Positions 10,240-19,758 of a stretch of DNA of 64,000 nt are shown piece by piece. The stretch is from Acinetobacter calcoaceticus DSM 30006 = CIP 81.8. GTDB lineage: Bacteria > Pseudomonadota > Gammaproteobacteria > Pseudomonadales > Moraxellaceae. The DNA lies in assembly GCF_000368965.1 (NCBI RefSeq), contig NZ_KB849779.1, positions 124,001 through 188,000 of the forward strand. The letters run 5' to 3'. The first letter of the stretch is position 1. The number at the start of each line of letters is the position of its first letter. A model generated the notes under the pieces. The model was not told the DNA's origin and searched no databases. It saw nothing but the letters and a program-made list of their open reading frames with translations. The position numbers and the translations under genes are program-made.

Positions 10240-10896
10240 TTAAGAATCAAGTGAATGAAGCTGAATAGTTGGAAATTGAAAACCGCGGCAAGATAATTCT
10301 GAGCGCCATGCCACTGTTAGCATCATATTACCCAGAACGAAGTTTTGATAAGCAAATGTCCCAATAAGTGGATGAGAACATATTCCGCCATTGTCTGTAG
10401 GATGTGCCTGAGTATTTAAAGTATTTAAATCTAACCTTATGCCGAGGCCCGAGGCTTTTAGAACAGCCTCTTTAGTCGTCCAAACTTTAAACCAGTATTC
10501 TCTGTCTTGCTCTAAGCTTAGCCACGTTTCATATTCATCAGGGTGAAATGCATGCTGGGCTAAAGCTTCTAAACGAACTTTACGGTCTAGTTCTTCAACA
10601 TCGACACCGATATCTTTAACATGCTGACTCATCGCTAAAGCATAATATTGTTGGCTATGAGAGTGATTGAAATCTAAATCGTGATTCAATAAATATGGCT
10701 TGCCATGCTCATGCTTTGCAAACGCTAAATCCGTTATTGTAATTTGCAATTTCTGTGCTATCAGCTCGTTTCTAATGTTATGTATTTGCTGTTTTTTATA
10801 ATGATTAAATGTACGAAAGTCAGGGAAATCTTGTTTAGATTTTAAAAGAAGCTGGGACAATGTCTGGGTGTAGACTTCAATATTACGCTTAGACAT
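10240..10896 (-). CDS. Sfp-type 4'-phosphopantetheinyl transferase
   Basis: The enzyme moves the phosphopantetheine arm of CoA onto a conserved serine of carrier proteins. In 218 residues it shows the P0/P1 motif FNHSHS (77-82), the metal-binding GVDVEEL (97-103) and the WTTKEAVLKASG motif (139-150), all diagnostic of the Sfp/AcpT group. Being the last gene of the aryl polyene operon, it most likely activates the two acyl carrier proteins at 25.6-26.1 kb. Whether it also acts on other carrier proteins in the cell cannot be told from here. Confidence 0.9.
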   Translation of the reverse strand: MSKRNIEVYTQTLSQLLLKSKQDFPDFRTFNHYKKQQIHNIRNELIAQKLQITITDLAFAKHEHGKPYLLNHDLDFNHSHSQQYYALAMSQHVKDIGVDVEELDRKVRLEALAQHAFHPDEYETWLSLEQDREYWFKVWTTKEAVLKASGLGIRLDLNTLNTQAHPTDNGGICSHPLIGTFAYQNFVLGNMMLTVAWRSELSCRGFQFPTIQLHSLDS

Positions 10897-10920
10897 TATC
10901 CCGACCTTATTTAAAATTAA

Positions 10921-11355
10921 TTAGAATTTAACCACGTCGCCTTTTAAGGTAACCCCCGCCATCATGGCACCTTTATAGCAATCGTAAGTTGTCGTACTTG
11001 TGGTTTCATTGGCTTTAAAATAGCTCACAATATTAGTAACAGCGTTTGCACCTTGTGCTTTAGCATTGTTTTGCATTTGGATGAGTGCTGAACGTAAAAC
11101 CCAATCACAAGACGTTGCTGCTGACTTACCAAAACCATTGGTCTTTTTATTGGTCACCGCATCTTTTTGAATGACTTTACCACCAGACTTTGTACCCTTT
11201 AAATAAAACTTTACTGAACCATCTAAAGTGCCATCTGCAACTGCACGGTCTACAGCTTCTTTAAAATTCAACTGATGTACTTCATCTCCAGCCTGAACAG
11301 TGGCAGTAAAACCCGCACTTAGCATTGCTACAAATAAAAGTTTTTTATTTAACAT
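10921..11355 (-). CDS. Exported protein of unknown function in the aryl polyene operon
   Basis: The 144-residue product starts with a cleavable signal peptide ending VQA, so it is probably periplasmic. The mature part has two spaced cysteines, in ATSCDWVLRSAL and TTYDCYKGAMMAG, that could form a disulfide. Relatives adjacent to ketosynthase genes are often labelled 'excinuclease ATPase subunit', which I think is wrong: there is no Walker motif. It lies 11 bases after the ketosynthase gene upstream and 24 bases before the phosphopantetheinyl transferase. Role unknown; by position it could help handling or transport of the polyene lipid. Confidence 0.75.
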   Translation of the reverse strand: MLNKKLLFVAMLSAGFTATVQAGDEVHQLNFKEAVDRAVADGTLDGSVKFYLKGTKSGGKVIQKDAVTNKKTNGFGKSAATSCDWVLRSALIQMQNNAKAQGANAVTNIVSYFKANETTSTTTYDCYKGAMMAGVTLKGDVVKF

Positions 11356-11366
11356 TGTTGTGTTCC

Positions 11367-12593
11367 TTATTGTTTAACACGTTTAAAAATAAGCGAAGTA
11401 TTAATTCCGCCAAAAGCAAAGTTATTGCTCATAATAATGTCAGCATCCAGAGTTCTTGGCTGCTGAACGATATAATCCAGATCGCCGCACAGTGGATCGA
11501 CTTTATCTAGATTTAAAGTTGGAATAAAACGGCCACGATTCATCATTTCAATGCTCAGCCAAGCTTCAATAGCCCCACATGCCCCTAGCGTATGTCCAAA
11601 ATAGCTTTTTAAAGAGCTGATAGGCTTACGTCCCAAAACTGCTGCTGTCGCCTGACTTTCAGCCACATCACCCTGATCAGTTGAGGTGCCATGCGCATTT
11701 ACATAAGCAATGTCTTTAGCTTCTACAGATGCATCTTTAAGTGCCAATTGCATACAGCGACCCATCATTTCTGACTCGGGGCGAGTGACATGTTGACCAT
11801 CAGTATTGCTACCGTAGCCAATCACTTCTGCATAGATATGGGCACCTCGAGCTTTGGCATGTTCGTATTCTTCTAAAATTAAACAGCCAGCCCCTTCACC
11901 AATCACCAATCCATCTCGCTTAGCATCAAATGGGCGTGGTGTTTTTTCTGGTTGGTCATTCATTCCACTGGTCGCGAACAATACATCAAAAACCGCAGCA
12001 CCTGCCGCACTGAGTTCCTCTGCACCACCTGCAATCATGACCTGTTGTTTGCCATATTTAATTGCTTCATAGGCTTGCCCAATGGCCATAGAGCCAGAAG
12101 TACATGCACTTGAGGTCGGTAAAGTTAACCCTTTTAGACCAAAATACACGGTCATGTTCACCGCACTTGTATGGGCCATCATGCGGATATAGGTTGTTGC
12201 ATTGATCTTACTCATGCTCTGATGAAGCAACATGCTTGCAAACTCACCCACGGCCTCTACGCTACCCGCAGAAGAACCAAATGCAACACCCGCTTCACCA
12301 CTAGACAAAATTTCGTGTCCAAGCAAGCCAGCATCTTGCAAAGCAGTTTCGGCACAAACCACAGACATAAGCGCTACACGCCCCATACCACGAGTAACCT
12401 TACGGTTAAAATGTTTTGGAACATGAAAAGTTTCAACAGGTCCAGCAAGCTTAGTCCGAAGGTCAACATACTGTTCCCATTCCGGCATGTAACGAATACC
12501 ACTTTTGGCAGCTTCAAATTGGGCAAAAATCTCATCAGAGGTTTCACCTAAAGAGGTAATTCCAGCCATTCCTGTCACAACAACACGTTTCAT
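11367..12593 (-). CDS. Beta-ketoacyl-ACP synthase (ApeO-like, FabF family) of the aryl polyene pathway
   Basis: The enzyme condenses malonyl-ACP with the growing aryl-primed chain. The 408-residue protein has the complete ketosynthase triad: Cys164 (SSACTSG), His301 (NAHGTSTD) and His334 (FGHTLGACG), with Lys329 before the last. I start it at the ATG at 12593, which overlaps the reductase stop by one base (TGATG), rather than the TTG one codon earlier. In the characterised E. coli aryl polyene system a FabF-like ketosynthase (ApeO) works with a chain length factor (ApeC); the half-length protein at 26934 may be that partner here. Confidence 0.88.
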   Translation of the reverse strand: MKRVVVTGMAGITSLGETSDEIFAQFEAAKSGIRYMPEWEQYVDLRTKLAGPVETFHVPKHFNRKVTRGMGRVALMSVVCAETALQDAGLLGHEILSSGEAGVAFGSSAGSVEAVGEFASMLLHQSMSKINATTYIRMMAHTSAVNMTVYFGLKGLTLPTSSACTSGSMAIGQAYEAIKYGKQQVMIAGGAEELSAAGAAVFDVLFATSGMNDQPEKTPRPFDAKRDGLVIGEGAGCLILEEYEHAKARGAHIYAEVIGYGSNTDGQHVTRPESEMMGRCMQLALKDASVEAKDIAYVNAHGTSTDQGDVAESQATAAVLGRKPISSLKSYFGHTLGACGAIEAWLSIEMMNRGRFIPTLNLDKVDPLCGDLDYIVQQPRTLDADIIMSNNFAFGGINTSLIFKRVKQ

Positions 12594-13318
12594 CAAATGA
12601 GTCCCCCATTCACAGAAATAACCTGTCGTGTCACATAAGAAGCTTCATCTGAACACAAGAATTTCACCACGCTAGCAACTTCATCGACTTGTCCCATGCG
12701 TTGTAACGGAATCATTTTAAGTGCATGCTCTTTGACTTCATCCGTAACCATTTCCGTTTCAATCAGGCCGGGTGCTACACAGTTCACGGTAATTTTTCGC
12801 TTGGCTAATTCGAGTGCCAAGGCCTTGGTCGCACCAATCAATCCTGCTTTTGCAGCACTGTAGTTAACCTGACCACGGTTACCCATAATGCCAGAAACCG
12901 AAGATAACGTGACGATACGACCGCCTTTACGCAAATGGATCATTGGCATAACTAATGGTTTTAATACGTTATAAAAACCATCTAAGGAAGTCGAAATAAC
13001 TTCATCCCAGTCTTGATCTGTTAAAGCTGGGAAAGCACCATCATGGGTAAGACCAGCATTCAATACAACACCATAGAATCCACCATGCTGTTCTACATCT
13101 TGTTCTAAAATCTGTTGAACGGTTTGGCGTTCAGTGACATCAAACATTAAATAATGGCTATTTTGTCCTAACGCTTGAATCTCTTGTACAACTTGTTCTG
13201 CATCTGCCTGACGCGAACGGGCATGCACAGTTACATCAAAACCCGCCTTTGCAAGTTGTAATGCAATCGCTTTCCCAATTCCTCGACTTGAACCCGTTAC
13301 TAAAATTCGTCTTGTCAC
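12593..13318 (-). CDS. 3-oxoacyl-ACP reductase (ApeQ-like, FabG family)
   Basis: This 241-residue short-chain dehydrogenase reduces the beta-keto group after each condensation, using NADPH. It shows the TGSSRGIGKAIA cofactor motif at the N-terminus, the NAG motif in VLNAGLTHDG and the Tyr-x3-Lys pair in YSAAKAGLIG with the preceding catalytic Ser. The start is a GTG at 13318 with AGGAAT eight bases upstream. It lies 23 bases after the dehydratase gene and overlaps the next ketosynthase. Confidence 0.9.
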   Translation of the reverse strand: MTRRILVTGSSRGIGKAIALQLAKAGFDVTVHARSRQADAEQVVQEIQALGQNSHYLMFDVTERQTVQQILEQDVEQHGGFYGVVLNAGLTHDGAFPALTDQDWDEVISTSLDGFYNVLKPLVMPMIHLRKGGRIVTLSSVSGIMGNRGQVNYSAAKAGLIGATKALALELAKRKITVNCVAPGLIETEMVTDEVKEHALKMIPLQRMGQVDEVASVVKFLCSDEASYVTRQVISVNGGLI

Positions 13319-13341
13319 AATGTATTCCTAATTCTTTGTGG

Positions 13342-13767
13342 TTATTCAAATGGTGTTTCTGTTGGCTCAAATACACTTAACGTTGCCTGAATGCAGTGTT
13401 CAGCATATTGGATTTCACAGGAAAATTGCCCAAGTCCTTCATGAAAATATTGTTGTTCTATTTGAATGATCAATCGTGAACCTAAAGCGAAATAAGGGAT
13501 CGGTAAATTTAACTTACGTGTTCCCAATAAAAAACCGACTTTTGGCGCTTGTTTTGACTGCTGACCTTGCCAGCCTGAATAAGCGCTGATGGTTTGTGCC
13601 ATAATTTCAATACTTGCCCATGTCGGCAAACCTTCTGCTTCACAGAACATCAGCTCGGGTGTAATCGTGAGTTCTGCTTGTGCCCGCCCTTCCGCAACAT
13701 CAGTTAAATGGTCAATAAAAACCATAGGCTGCTCATGAGGAATATATTGAATTGCATCAAGTTTCAT
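13342..13767 (-). CDS. Hotdog-fold dehydratase subunit (ApeP-like)
   Basis: The 141-residue protein resembles FabZ/FabA-type 3-hydroxyacyl-ACP dehydratases: the N-terminal IPHEQPMVFID segment matches the FabZ beginning, and Glu54 in WASIEIMAQ sits where the FabZ catalytic Glu is found. The FabZ GHFP motif, which supplies the catalytic His, is absent; the aligned stretch is FCEAEGLP. It therefore looks like half of a composite active site, with the partner being the hotdog domain of the protein at 23405. The gene overlaps the upstream ketosynthase by one base. Confidence 0.85.
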   Translation of the reverse strand: MKLDAIQYIPHEQPMVFIDHLTDVAEGRAQAELTITPELMFCEAEGLPTWASIEIMAQTISAYSGWQGQQSKQAPKVGFLLGTRKLNLPIPYFALGSRLIIQIEQQYFHEGLGQFSCEIQYAEHCIQATLSVFEPTETPFE

Positions 13768-14969
13768 CAGGGCTTCACTCCAAAAACAAGACTAATATTA
13801 CTTCCCCCAAAAGCGAAAGAATTACTCATCACATAGCGAATGGGTTGTTTTAGTTCAGCATCTTGCACATAGTTTTGGTCAGCCAAATCCGGATCAATCT
13901 CAACATTTTGATGCAATGGCAACCAACTTTGATCTTTTAGAACTTGTTCACAAATAAAAGCTTCTATAGCACCTGCTGCACCAAGACAATGTCCAGTTTT
14001 GTGTTTGGTACTACTTAAAGCAACTTGATAATCACCAAAAACTTGTCGTACAGCCTTAATTTCCATCGCATCATTTTGTGGAGTTGCTGTGCCGTGCAAG
14101 TTGATATAACCAACTTCTTGAGCTGAAATATGAGCCATATCTAATGCGCGTTGCATGGCTAATGCTGCACCTTTGCCTTCTGGATGTGGAGCCGAAATAT
14201 GCCATGCATCCATCGATTCACCAGCACCCATTAACATCACAGGAGCAGTGGCTTTACTTAATACAAAAAATGCAGCAGCTTCACCAATATTAATGCCATC
14301 ACGTTTCACACCGCAGGGTTGGCAAGTCTGTTCAGATAAACTTTCTAGGCTATTAAATCCATTGAGTGTCAACTGACACAAGGTATCGACGCCCCCCACC
14401 AGTACAACATCAGCTAAATCTGCATGAAGTAATCTCTGACCCGCGGCTAATGCTTTAGCGCTTGAAGAGCAAGCGGTTGAAATAGTATATGCAGGCCCTT
14501 CCCATCCTAAGTACTGCTGCAATGCTTTTGCTAAACAGCTCATTTCCTGAGGATAGTGAGATATTGAAAGATCAGTTTTCCCTTGAAAATATTGCTTAAG
14601 TAATAATTCATTATCTGCAATACCTGAAGTGGATGTACCCACCACAATGGCCAAACGTTTATTTTCAAAGGATGCCGTATAGTCTCTTAACGCTGCTTCG
14701 ACTTCGAATAATGCAGTTAATGCAAAACGTAGATTACGTGAATCTACAGACTGTAAGGTGTCTGGTACATTCGAGCATAAGGGATGTGTATATTGCCCCA
14801 CCCAAACATTACGATCAGCAATTAAATCATCTCGCAGACTTAAGGTTTGCTGTGGCTGTTGTAATGCCTGTTTGATTTGATTAAGTTCGCAACCTAATGC
14901 AGATAAACCGACACTTAATTGTATGCCTACTGCCATTGTGGCTGCATTTTCTGAAGGTAAATGTTTCAT
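13767..14969 (-). CDS. Second beta-ketoacyl-ACP synthase (ApeR-like) of the aryl polyene pathway
   Basis: The 400-residue protein has a full ketosynthase triad: Cys167 (TACSSS), His292 (LHGTATPQND) and His327 (KHKTGHCLG). It is therefore expected to be catalytic rather than a chain length factor. In the E. coli pathway a second ketosynthase, ApeR, has a separate role in the assembly; the sequence here fits that group. The start ATG overlaps the upstream lipoprotein gene by four bases (ATGA), a sign of coupled translation. Confidence 0.87.
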   Translation of the reverse strand: MKHLPSENAATMAVGIQLSVGLSALGCELNQIKQALQQPQQTLSLRDDLIADRNVWVGQYTHPLCSNVPDTLQSVDSRNLRFALTALFEVEAALRDYTASFENKRLAIVVGTSTSGIADNELLLKQYFQGKTDLSISHYPQEMSCLAKALQQYLGWEGPAYTISTACSSSAKALAAGQRLLHADLADVVLVGGVDTLCQLTLNGFNSLESLSEQTCQPCGVKRDGINIGEAAAFFVLSKATAPVMLMGAGESMDAWHISAPHPEGKGAALAMQRALDMAHISAQEVGYINLHGTATPQNDAMEIKAVRQVFGDYQVALSSTKHKTGHCLGAAGAIEAFICEQVLKDQSWLPLHQNVEIDPDLADQNYVQDAELKQPIRYVMSNSFAFGGSNISLVFGVKP

Positions 14970-15511
14970 GGTGTAGGACTTTCTTCTGTCTGCAACGTAT
15001 TTTCAATCGAACTCAGCGTCATGGTATAAGGGACTTGTTGATTAATCAATTCAATGCTTCCTTGCCCTTGTTTAAGCTGCAACACAGGCTGCTTTTCAAT
15101 ATAGACAACTTGCATGCCAGCTTGGTGTTTCATCTCTACGGCTTGCTGCCCTAAATGCGAAAATTGAGGGTATGTCGCAAACAAAAGGTCACGTACCACA
15201 AACTCAAAAGGCAATAAACGCATTTGATTAATACGTTGTTCAACATGAACACGATGTCCATCAAACTGTAGCTTAAACAATTGTTGACCTGTCAGGCTCA
15301 AAGCCACCATATCCAGTACAGCACCCTTTTGCTGTTGGTATAACAAGAAGCTAAAACTTTGCTGCTTCCACTGAACTTCAACCTGATCTTGCCGTTGATA
15401 AGCTTGTGCCTGCCATAGTGGGCTTTGCAGCCCTTTGGCATGTGGCATGACCTGACAACCATTTAAAAATAAAAAGCTACTGAGTAATATCGTTGCCCAT
15501 TTGCGTTGCAT
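14966..15511 (-). CDS. DUF3261-type lipoprotein of the aryl polyene cluster
   Basis: The 181-residue product begins with a lipoprotein signal ending LNGC, so Cys19 would be lipidated. The mature part is a beta-rich domain of the DUF3261 type, which occurs in aryl polyene clusters together with a LolA-like protein and an MMPL exporter. By context it probably helps receive the glycolipid-like polyene at the outer membrane, much as LolB does for lipoproteins; that role is inference. It overlaps the next gene by four bases and lies two bases after the FAD oxidoreductase. Confidence 0.8.
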   Translation of the reverse strand: MQRKWATILLSSFLFLNGCQVMPHAKGLQSPLWQAQAYQRQDQVEVQWKQQSFSFLLYQQQKGAVLDMVALSLTGQQLFKLQFDGHRVHVEQRINQMRLLPFEFVVRDLLFATYPQFSHLGQQAVEMKHQAGMQVVYIEKQPVLQLKQGQGSIELINQQVPYTMTLSSIENTLQTEESPTP

Positions 15512-15513
15512 GA

Positions 15514-16809
15514 TTAGCCCTCAAGTGCCTGTTCTTGCGCCAAGCCCTCACGACAATATTCTGCCAAAGTAGTAAGTCTACGTTTGGCATTTTTATGGAT
15601 TGGATTTTTTTCATCCCACGCATAACCAGCCAGTAATGAAGAAATCATACGGCGAATGCCTTCATTCTGATTTTGTGAGAACACTACATCTTGAAACTCG
15701 CCTTCATACCATGACTCAACATAGGCACGAAACACCTGAATACCACGGCGTAATGGTTTTTCATATTCTTCTAACCAGTCGACTTGCTCACCTTGTAAAA
15801 CTCGTTCAACCAAAGGTACAGCCAAGCTGGAAGATTTTAGAGCAATTGTCACACCCGATGAAAAGACGGGATCTAGAAACTCACCAGCATTACCCAATAG
15901 TGCATAGTTGTGACCTGCCAAGTGTTTTACATTCGCTGAGTAACCCACCAAGGTGCGTACTGGTGTATCAAATCTTGCACGGCGCAATACATGTGACAAG
16001 CTTGGCTCATCGGCTAAAATACGCTTAAGCATTGCCTCAGGTTCATTATCTTCAGCATTTTCGACTGTGTATTTGTCAAAAAAATCTTGTTCTGCAACGA
16101 CACCAAAAGAAGCACGTCCATCTGCAAATGGAATCAGCCAATACCATGCGCGATGATCTTTTTCGTGCACAGTAATTAAGATTTTATTGCGGTCAAACTC
16201 AGGGTCGTCTGTAATACCATCTTCAATATGGGTAAACAGCGCACGTCGTACTGGAAAATTTGATGGGCTCTCTAAATCTAAAAGCTTTGGTAAAATCCGC
16301 CCAAAACCACTCGCATCTAACAAGAATTTAGTTTGAATCTGATAACGCTGTTGTTCTTCATCTAATACAGTAAGTACGGGCTGTTCAGATGCAACATCAA
16401 CATCTAAGACTTCATGCCCGAAGCGTATGTCGGCACCATAAACTTGAGCCTGCTTTGCAAGCAAATTATCAAAATCTGCACGGCGAACCTGCCAAGTAGT
16501 TCCCGGTCCATCCGTAAATTTTTCTGTAAAGTCATAAAAGCTACGTTGTTTACCGCGTAAAAAAGCCGCACCATTTTTAAATTGAAAAGCGTATTGATCA
16601 ACATGCTCACGGACCGTTTCAAGTAAACCAGCCTCTTCTAAAAATGCCATGGATTGCGGTAACAATGACTCACCAATCGAAAAACGTGGGAAATGCTGTT
16701 TTTCAATGACCGTAACGGTATAACCCTTTTTTCGAAGAAGTGCCGCAGCAGAACTACCTGATGGTCCAGCCCCAATAATTACGACGTCAATTTTTTCTAT
16801 AGTGCTCAT
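15514..16809 (-). CDS. FAD-dependent oxidoreductase (tryptophan halogenase/geranylgeranyl reductase-like)
   Basis: The N-terminal GAGPSGSSAAALLRKKGY motif binds FAD, and the second FAD motif LLGNAGEFLDPVFSSG is present near residue 295. The 431-residue length and the segment WYWLIPFADGRASFGVV place it with the flavin-dependent group related to tryptophan halogenases. The halogenase WxWxIP motif region reads WYWLIP, so it is not clear that it halogenates. Aryl polyene clusters commonly hold such a flavoprotein; ring hydroxylation or another tailoring oxidation is a reasonable guess. It sits between the MMPL exporter and the lipoprotein gene. Confidence 0.8.
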   Translation of the reverse strand: MSTIEKIDVVIIGAGPSGSSAAALLRKKGYTVTVIEKQHFPRFSIGESLLPQSMAFLEEAGLLETVREHVDQYAFQFKNGAAFLRGKQRSFYDFTEKFTDGPGTTWQVRRADFDNLLAKQAQVYGADIRFGHEVLDVDVASEQPVLTVLDEEQQRYQIQTKFLLDASGFGRILPKLLDLESPSNFPVRRALFTHIEDGITDDPEFDRNKILITVHEKDHRAWYWLIPFADGRASFGVVAEQDFFDKYTVENAEDNEPEAMLKRILADEPSLSHVLRRARFDTPVRTLVGYSANVKHLAGHNYALLGNAGEFLDPVFSSGVTIALKSSSLAVPLVERVLQGEQVDWLEEYEKPLRRGIQVFRAYVESWYEGEFQDVVFSQNQNEGIRRMISSLLAGYAWDEKNPIHKNAKRRLTTLAEYCREGLAQEQALEG

Positions 16810-16838
16810 AGCACAATTTCCTTTTTAATTTATTCAAA

Positions 16839-19154
16839 TTATGAATGGTCTTGTAAATTCACGATATGTTTTTCATCTGCGGGGGTTAACAAAGTCGCAT
16901 AGATAAATGAGAAAATAACCCCGAATAAAACCGTTAAGCCAAAACAATGAATTGCATAAGTATGGCTAAATGAAAGTAATCCAAAGCCAAGTAAAGTCGA
17001 CATCATACATAAAAATAAAGCCATTCCAACCACTTGTGGATGGTCATGTCCATGTCGGTAGAAAATTGCATAATCGACACCAATCCCGATAATTAGGAAA
17101 GTCGCCATAATACTAAACAGATTAATCTCGACACCTAACCATGCCTGAACAGCAAAAGTGCTCAGTAATGCCAAGCTTACTGGCAGAACCAAAGGCACAA
17201 TCGAACTTAGACCATAAATAAGCGCTAAACCAACCGCCAGACCAATTAAGGCATAAATGAGGAGATGTTGAGCCTGCACTCGATGTTCAGCAAACATTTC
17301 CGACATTGCAGTAATCGGTTGCTGGAAATGTATGTGATCATTCTGAAGCTGCTTCAACACTTCAGGTTGTTTCACCCCTGTCACCATCACTAATCGTTCA
17401 TTGGCTTGAGGCTGTAAAAAAGCTAAAGGATGATCTTTAAATACCGAAAAATCTAATAGTGGTTGTGTTGCCAGTTGCTGTTGCCACTGTAAAACATCTG
17501 TGACATTTAGCCCCATGCTTTGGGCATATTGCTGCAAAGTTGCTTTTGGAATATTTCTTAATAGTTGTACATTGTTTTGCTGCTCTGCCAATGGTGGAAT
17601 CCATTGCCCCAGAGCTTGAAATGCACTGATTTTTCCTTGTGACTGTAAGTGTTGCAAGTGTCCAATCAGTTGCTTCTCTTGTTGCTGCATTTCATTTGCA
17701 GATGCTGCTCGTACTACAAAATAATCACTGCTTTGTTGTTGGCCAAATTGCTCACGAACCGCTTGGTCCTGCTGCTTTAAGCTGGCGTCCATACCTTGTA
17801 AGTTACGGATATCATCGTTACTTTTGAGATAGAAAAGACTCACCGTACCCACTGCTAAAATGGCTGCAATTAAGCCATAACGTATTTTAGCTCGTTGTTG
17901 AAACCATAACCGTGCTTGTCCAATCCACGATAATACTCGTATGGCTGGCTGAGCATTTAGGGCAGGTAACCTTGGTAATAGCAGTACACTACTGATCCAA
18001 GCCGCAGTTAAGCCAACAATTGAAAAGACTGCAATCTGCTTGAACCCTGGAAATGGGGTAAAACTCAAGAAAATGTAAGCAACCAATGTGGTCATTAAGC
18101 CCATAAACAAGCTTGGCAATAGTGGTTTTAAAATTTGAAAACCGCCAAGCTGTCTGTGCTGCGATTGCATCGCCATAAAATAAAATGAAAAATCGACACA
18201 AACACCAATCAGGCTCGCACCAAACACTAATGTCATGAGGTGAATTTCACCAAACATCCAATGCGTGACTGCAAATGCAACAAAGCTTCCAGTCGAAACA
18301 GCAATAAATTCGGTTGCCAAGGGTCGCAATGAACGAAAGCCAAACCAAACCAGAAAAATTAAGCCCAATGTAGAGCCAACACCAATAGTTGAGATTTCCT
18401 GTTTAGCTGATTGCGTCCCAAAATTTGAAAATAAAATAGTTCCAGTCCAATGAGATTTTAATCCAATTGCAGCTAACTTTTGCTTAGTTTGCTCAATCCA
18501 GTTCGATATCTGTTCTTGATAATCAATATTGTATGGGCTTTGGGTTAACTGTAATACGAAAAGCCGAGAGATACCTTGCTCATGGTGAATGGTTGCAAAG
18601 CCCTGCTCCATTTCAATATCTTGTTGTGACGGATTCACCAACTGCATCGCATAACGAGGGAACAATAATAGCGGGTCTTGCTTAAGTGACTCAGCAGTGA
18701 CAGGCATGCCGGGACTCATCATCTGCATCAGACTTTGTTCCGTCAGTGCCTCGTAATCCAGCTTTTGTAATAAGGCTTGATCTTGAGCACTCAATAAACC
18801 TGCTCGATGTTGATACAACTGTTTTGCAAATTGATCAAAATCAAGCTGTGGTTTGAGTGGCTGCCATAGCGCACTTTGCTTAGCTTGCGCTGTTAAAAAA
18901 TTGGTTGCCTGTTGTATCGCAGTCTCATCTTTAGCATCTATAACGACAAATACTTTATTGTTAAGTTGCTCATTCATGTACTGCTGAGTACGTGCAAGTT
19001 CTGGGTCTTGCTGAACTTTAGGCAATAACGCAAAAATATTGGTTTGAATATGAATATCTTTATTCAGCCAAGTCACGCCTAACCCCACTGCAATAAGCAG
19101 GAGAGCAATTAACCAAAGCGCGGTGAACTTATTTTGCCAGTTGGAAAAGCGCAT
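16839..19154 (-). CDS. MMPL/RND-family lipid exporter
   Basis: This 771-residue inner-membrane protein shows the two-fold repeat of RND exporters: a helix, a large periplasmic loop, five helices, then the same again, for about 12 helices. It belongs with MMPL-type lipid transporters rather than drug pumps, as no adaptor gene is nearby. With the LolA-like protein upstream and the DUF3261 lipoprotein downstream it would form an export path for the polyene lipid. Its start overlaps the LolA-like gene by 26 bases; MRFSNWQNKF gives a natural N-terminus before helix 1. Confidence 0.86.
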   Translation of the reverse strand: MRFSNWQNKFTALWLIALLLIAVGLGVTWLNKDIHIQTNIFALLPKVQQDPELARTQQYMNEQLNNKVFVVIDAKDETAIQQATNFLTAQAKQSALWQPLKPQLDFDQFAKQLYQHRAGLLSAQDQALLQKLDYEALTEQSLMQMMSPGMPVTAESLKQDPLLLFPRYAMQLVNPSQQDIEMEQGFATIHHEQGISRLFVLQLTQSPYNIDYQEQISNWIEQTKQKLAAIGLKSHWTGTILFSNFGTQSAKQEISTIGVGSTLGLIFLVWFGFRSLRPLATEFIAVSTGSFVAFAVTHWMFGEIHLMTLVFGASLIGVCVDFSFYFMAMQSQHRQLGGFQILKPLLPSLFMGLMTTLVAYIFLSFTPFPGFKQIAVFSIVGLTAAWISSVLLLPRLPALNAQPAIRVLSWIGQARLWFQQRAKIRYGLIAAILAVGTVSLFYLKSNDDIRNLQGMDASLKQQDQAVREQFGQQQSSDYFVVRAASANEMQQQEKQLIGHLQHLQSQGKISAFQALGQWIPPLAEQQNNVQLLRNIPKATLQQYAQSMGLNVTDVLQWQQQLATQPLLDFSVFKDHPLAFLQPQANERLVMVTGVKQPEVLKQLQNDHIHFQQPITAMSEMFAEHRVQAQHLLIYALIGLAVGLALIYGLSSIVPLVLPVSLALLSTFAVQAWLGVEINLFSIMATFLIIGIGVDYAIFYRHGHDHPQVVGMALFLCMMSTLLGFGLLSFSHTYAIHCFGLTVLFGVIFSFIYATLLTPADEKHIVNLQDHS

Positions 19155-19758
19155 GCTCAGCAGCCGTTAGAGTCGTCGGTTGAGAAGTCTGGTGACTAAA
19201 GCGAATGGTCGTCAAATTATTGGCTTTTTCGGTAATCACAATTTGGTTAACGTACTGTTGCCCTTGCGCATCAACACGCACAAACAGCTTTTTAAACAGA
19301 CTACTTTTCGGAGTTAAGCTCATGCTCCAACCCGCTGGACTATAGTTCACACTTACTACATTAAAATTCTTTGCCAAGGCCTGTTCATTGCCAGACATGA
19401 GCTGCAAAAATAATGTCGCGACCGAACTATAAGGTGATTGATCCACCTGAATTTGGCTAAATGTACGCTGCGTTTTTTGCACTAGCTTGGTTGGGGTAAC
19501 AATCAAATCTGCTTGTACTGGGCGTTTGATTTGCCATGCCACGCCATAAGATTTTGCGAACAATAACGAGCCGTTCGACACAAATGTTTTATTCAACGAC
19601 GGCAGTTTTTTTTGCTGTTCAAAATCAGCACGAACGGTAGGAGACTGTGACAATTGCTGAAAAATTTGAGCAATCTGTGCCGGTGCTGCATAGACAGCAC
19701 TTAAACTACCCATCCAAACAGCAGTACCTAAACCTAAAGTTTTGATGAATTGAGACAT
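19129..19758 (-). CDS. LolA-like periplasmic carrier protein
   Basis: The 209-residue product has a signal peptide ending VYA, followed by a LolA-like domain: FEQQKKLPSL, then GSLLFAKSYGVAWQIKRP, then a TLFLQLMSGN stretch. LolA moves lipoproteins across the periplasm; members inside aryl polyene clusters are thought to move the product lipid. I prefer the ATG at 19758, which shares one base with the thioesterase stop, with AGGAATACGTG upstream; a GTG one codon earlier is also possible. Confidence 0.85.
   Translation of the reverse strand: MSQFIKTLGLGTAVWMGSLSAVYAAPAQIAQIFQQLSQSPTVRADFEQQKKLPSLNKTFVSNGSLLFAKSYGVAWQIKRPVQADLIVTPTKLVQKTQRTFSQIQVDQSPYSSVATLFLQLMSGNEQALAKNFNVVSVNYSPAGWSMSLTPKSSLFKKLFVRVDAQGQQYVNQIVITEKANNLTTIRFSHQTSQPTTLTAAEHALFQLAK

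Noticed and set aside
11854..12551. Plus-strand frames opposite the ApeO-like ketosynthase
   Set aside because: They are antisense to a complete ketosynthase with its catalytic triad, in the middle of a tight operon.
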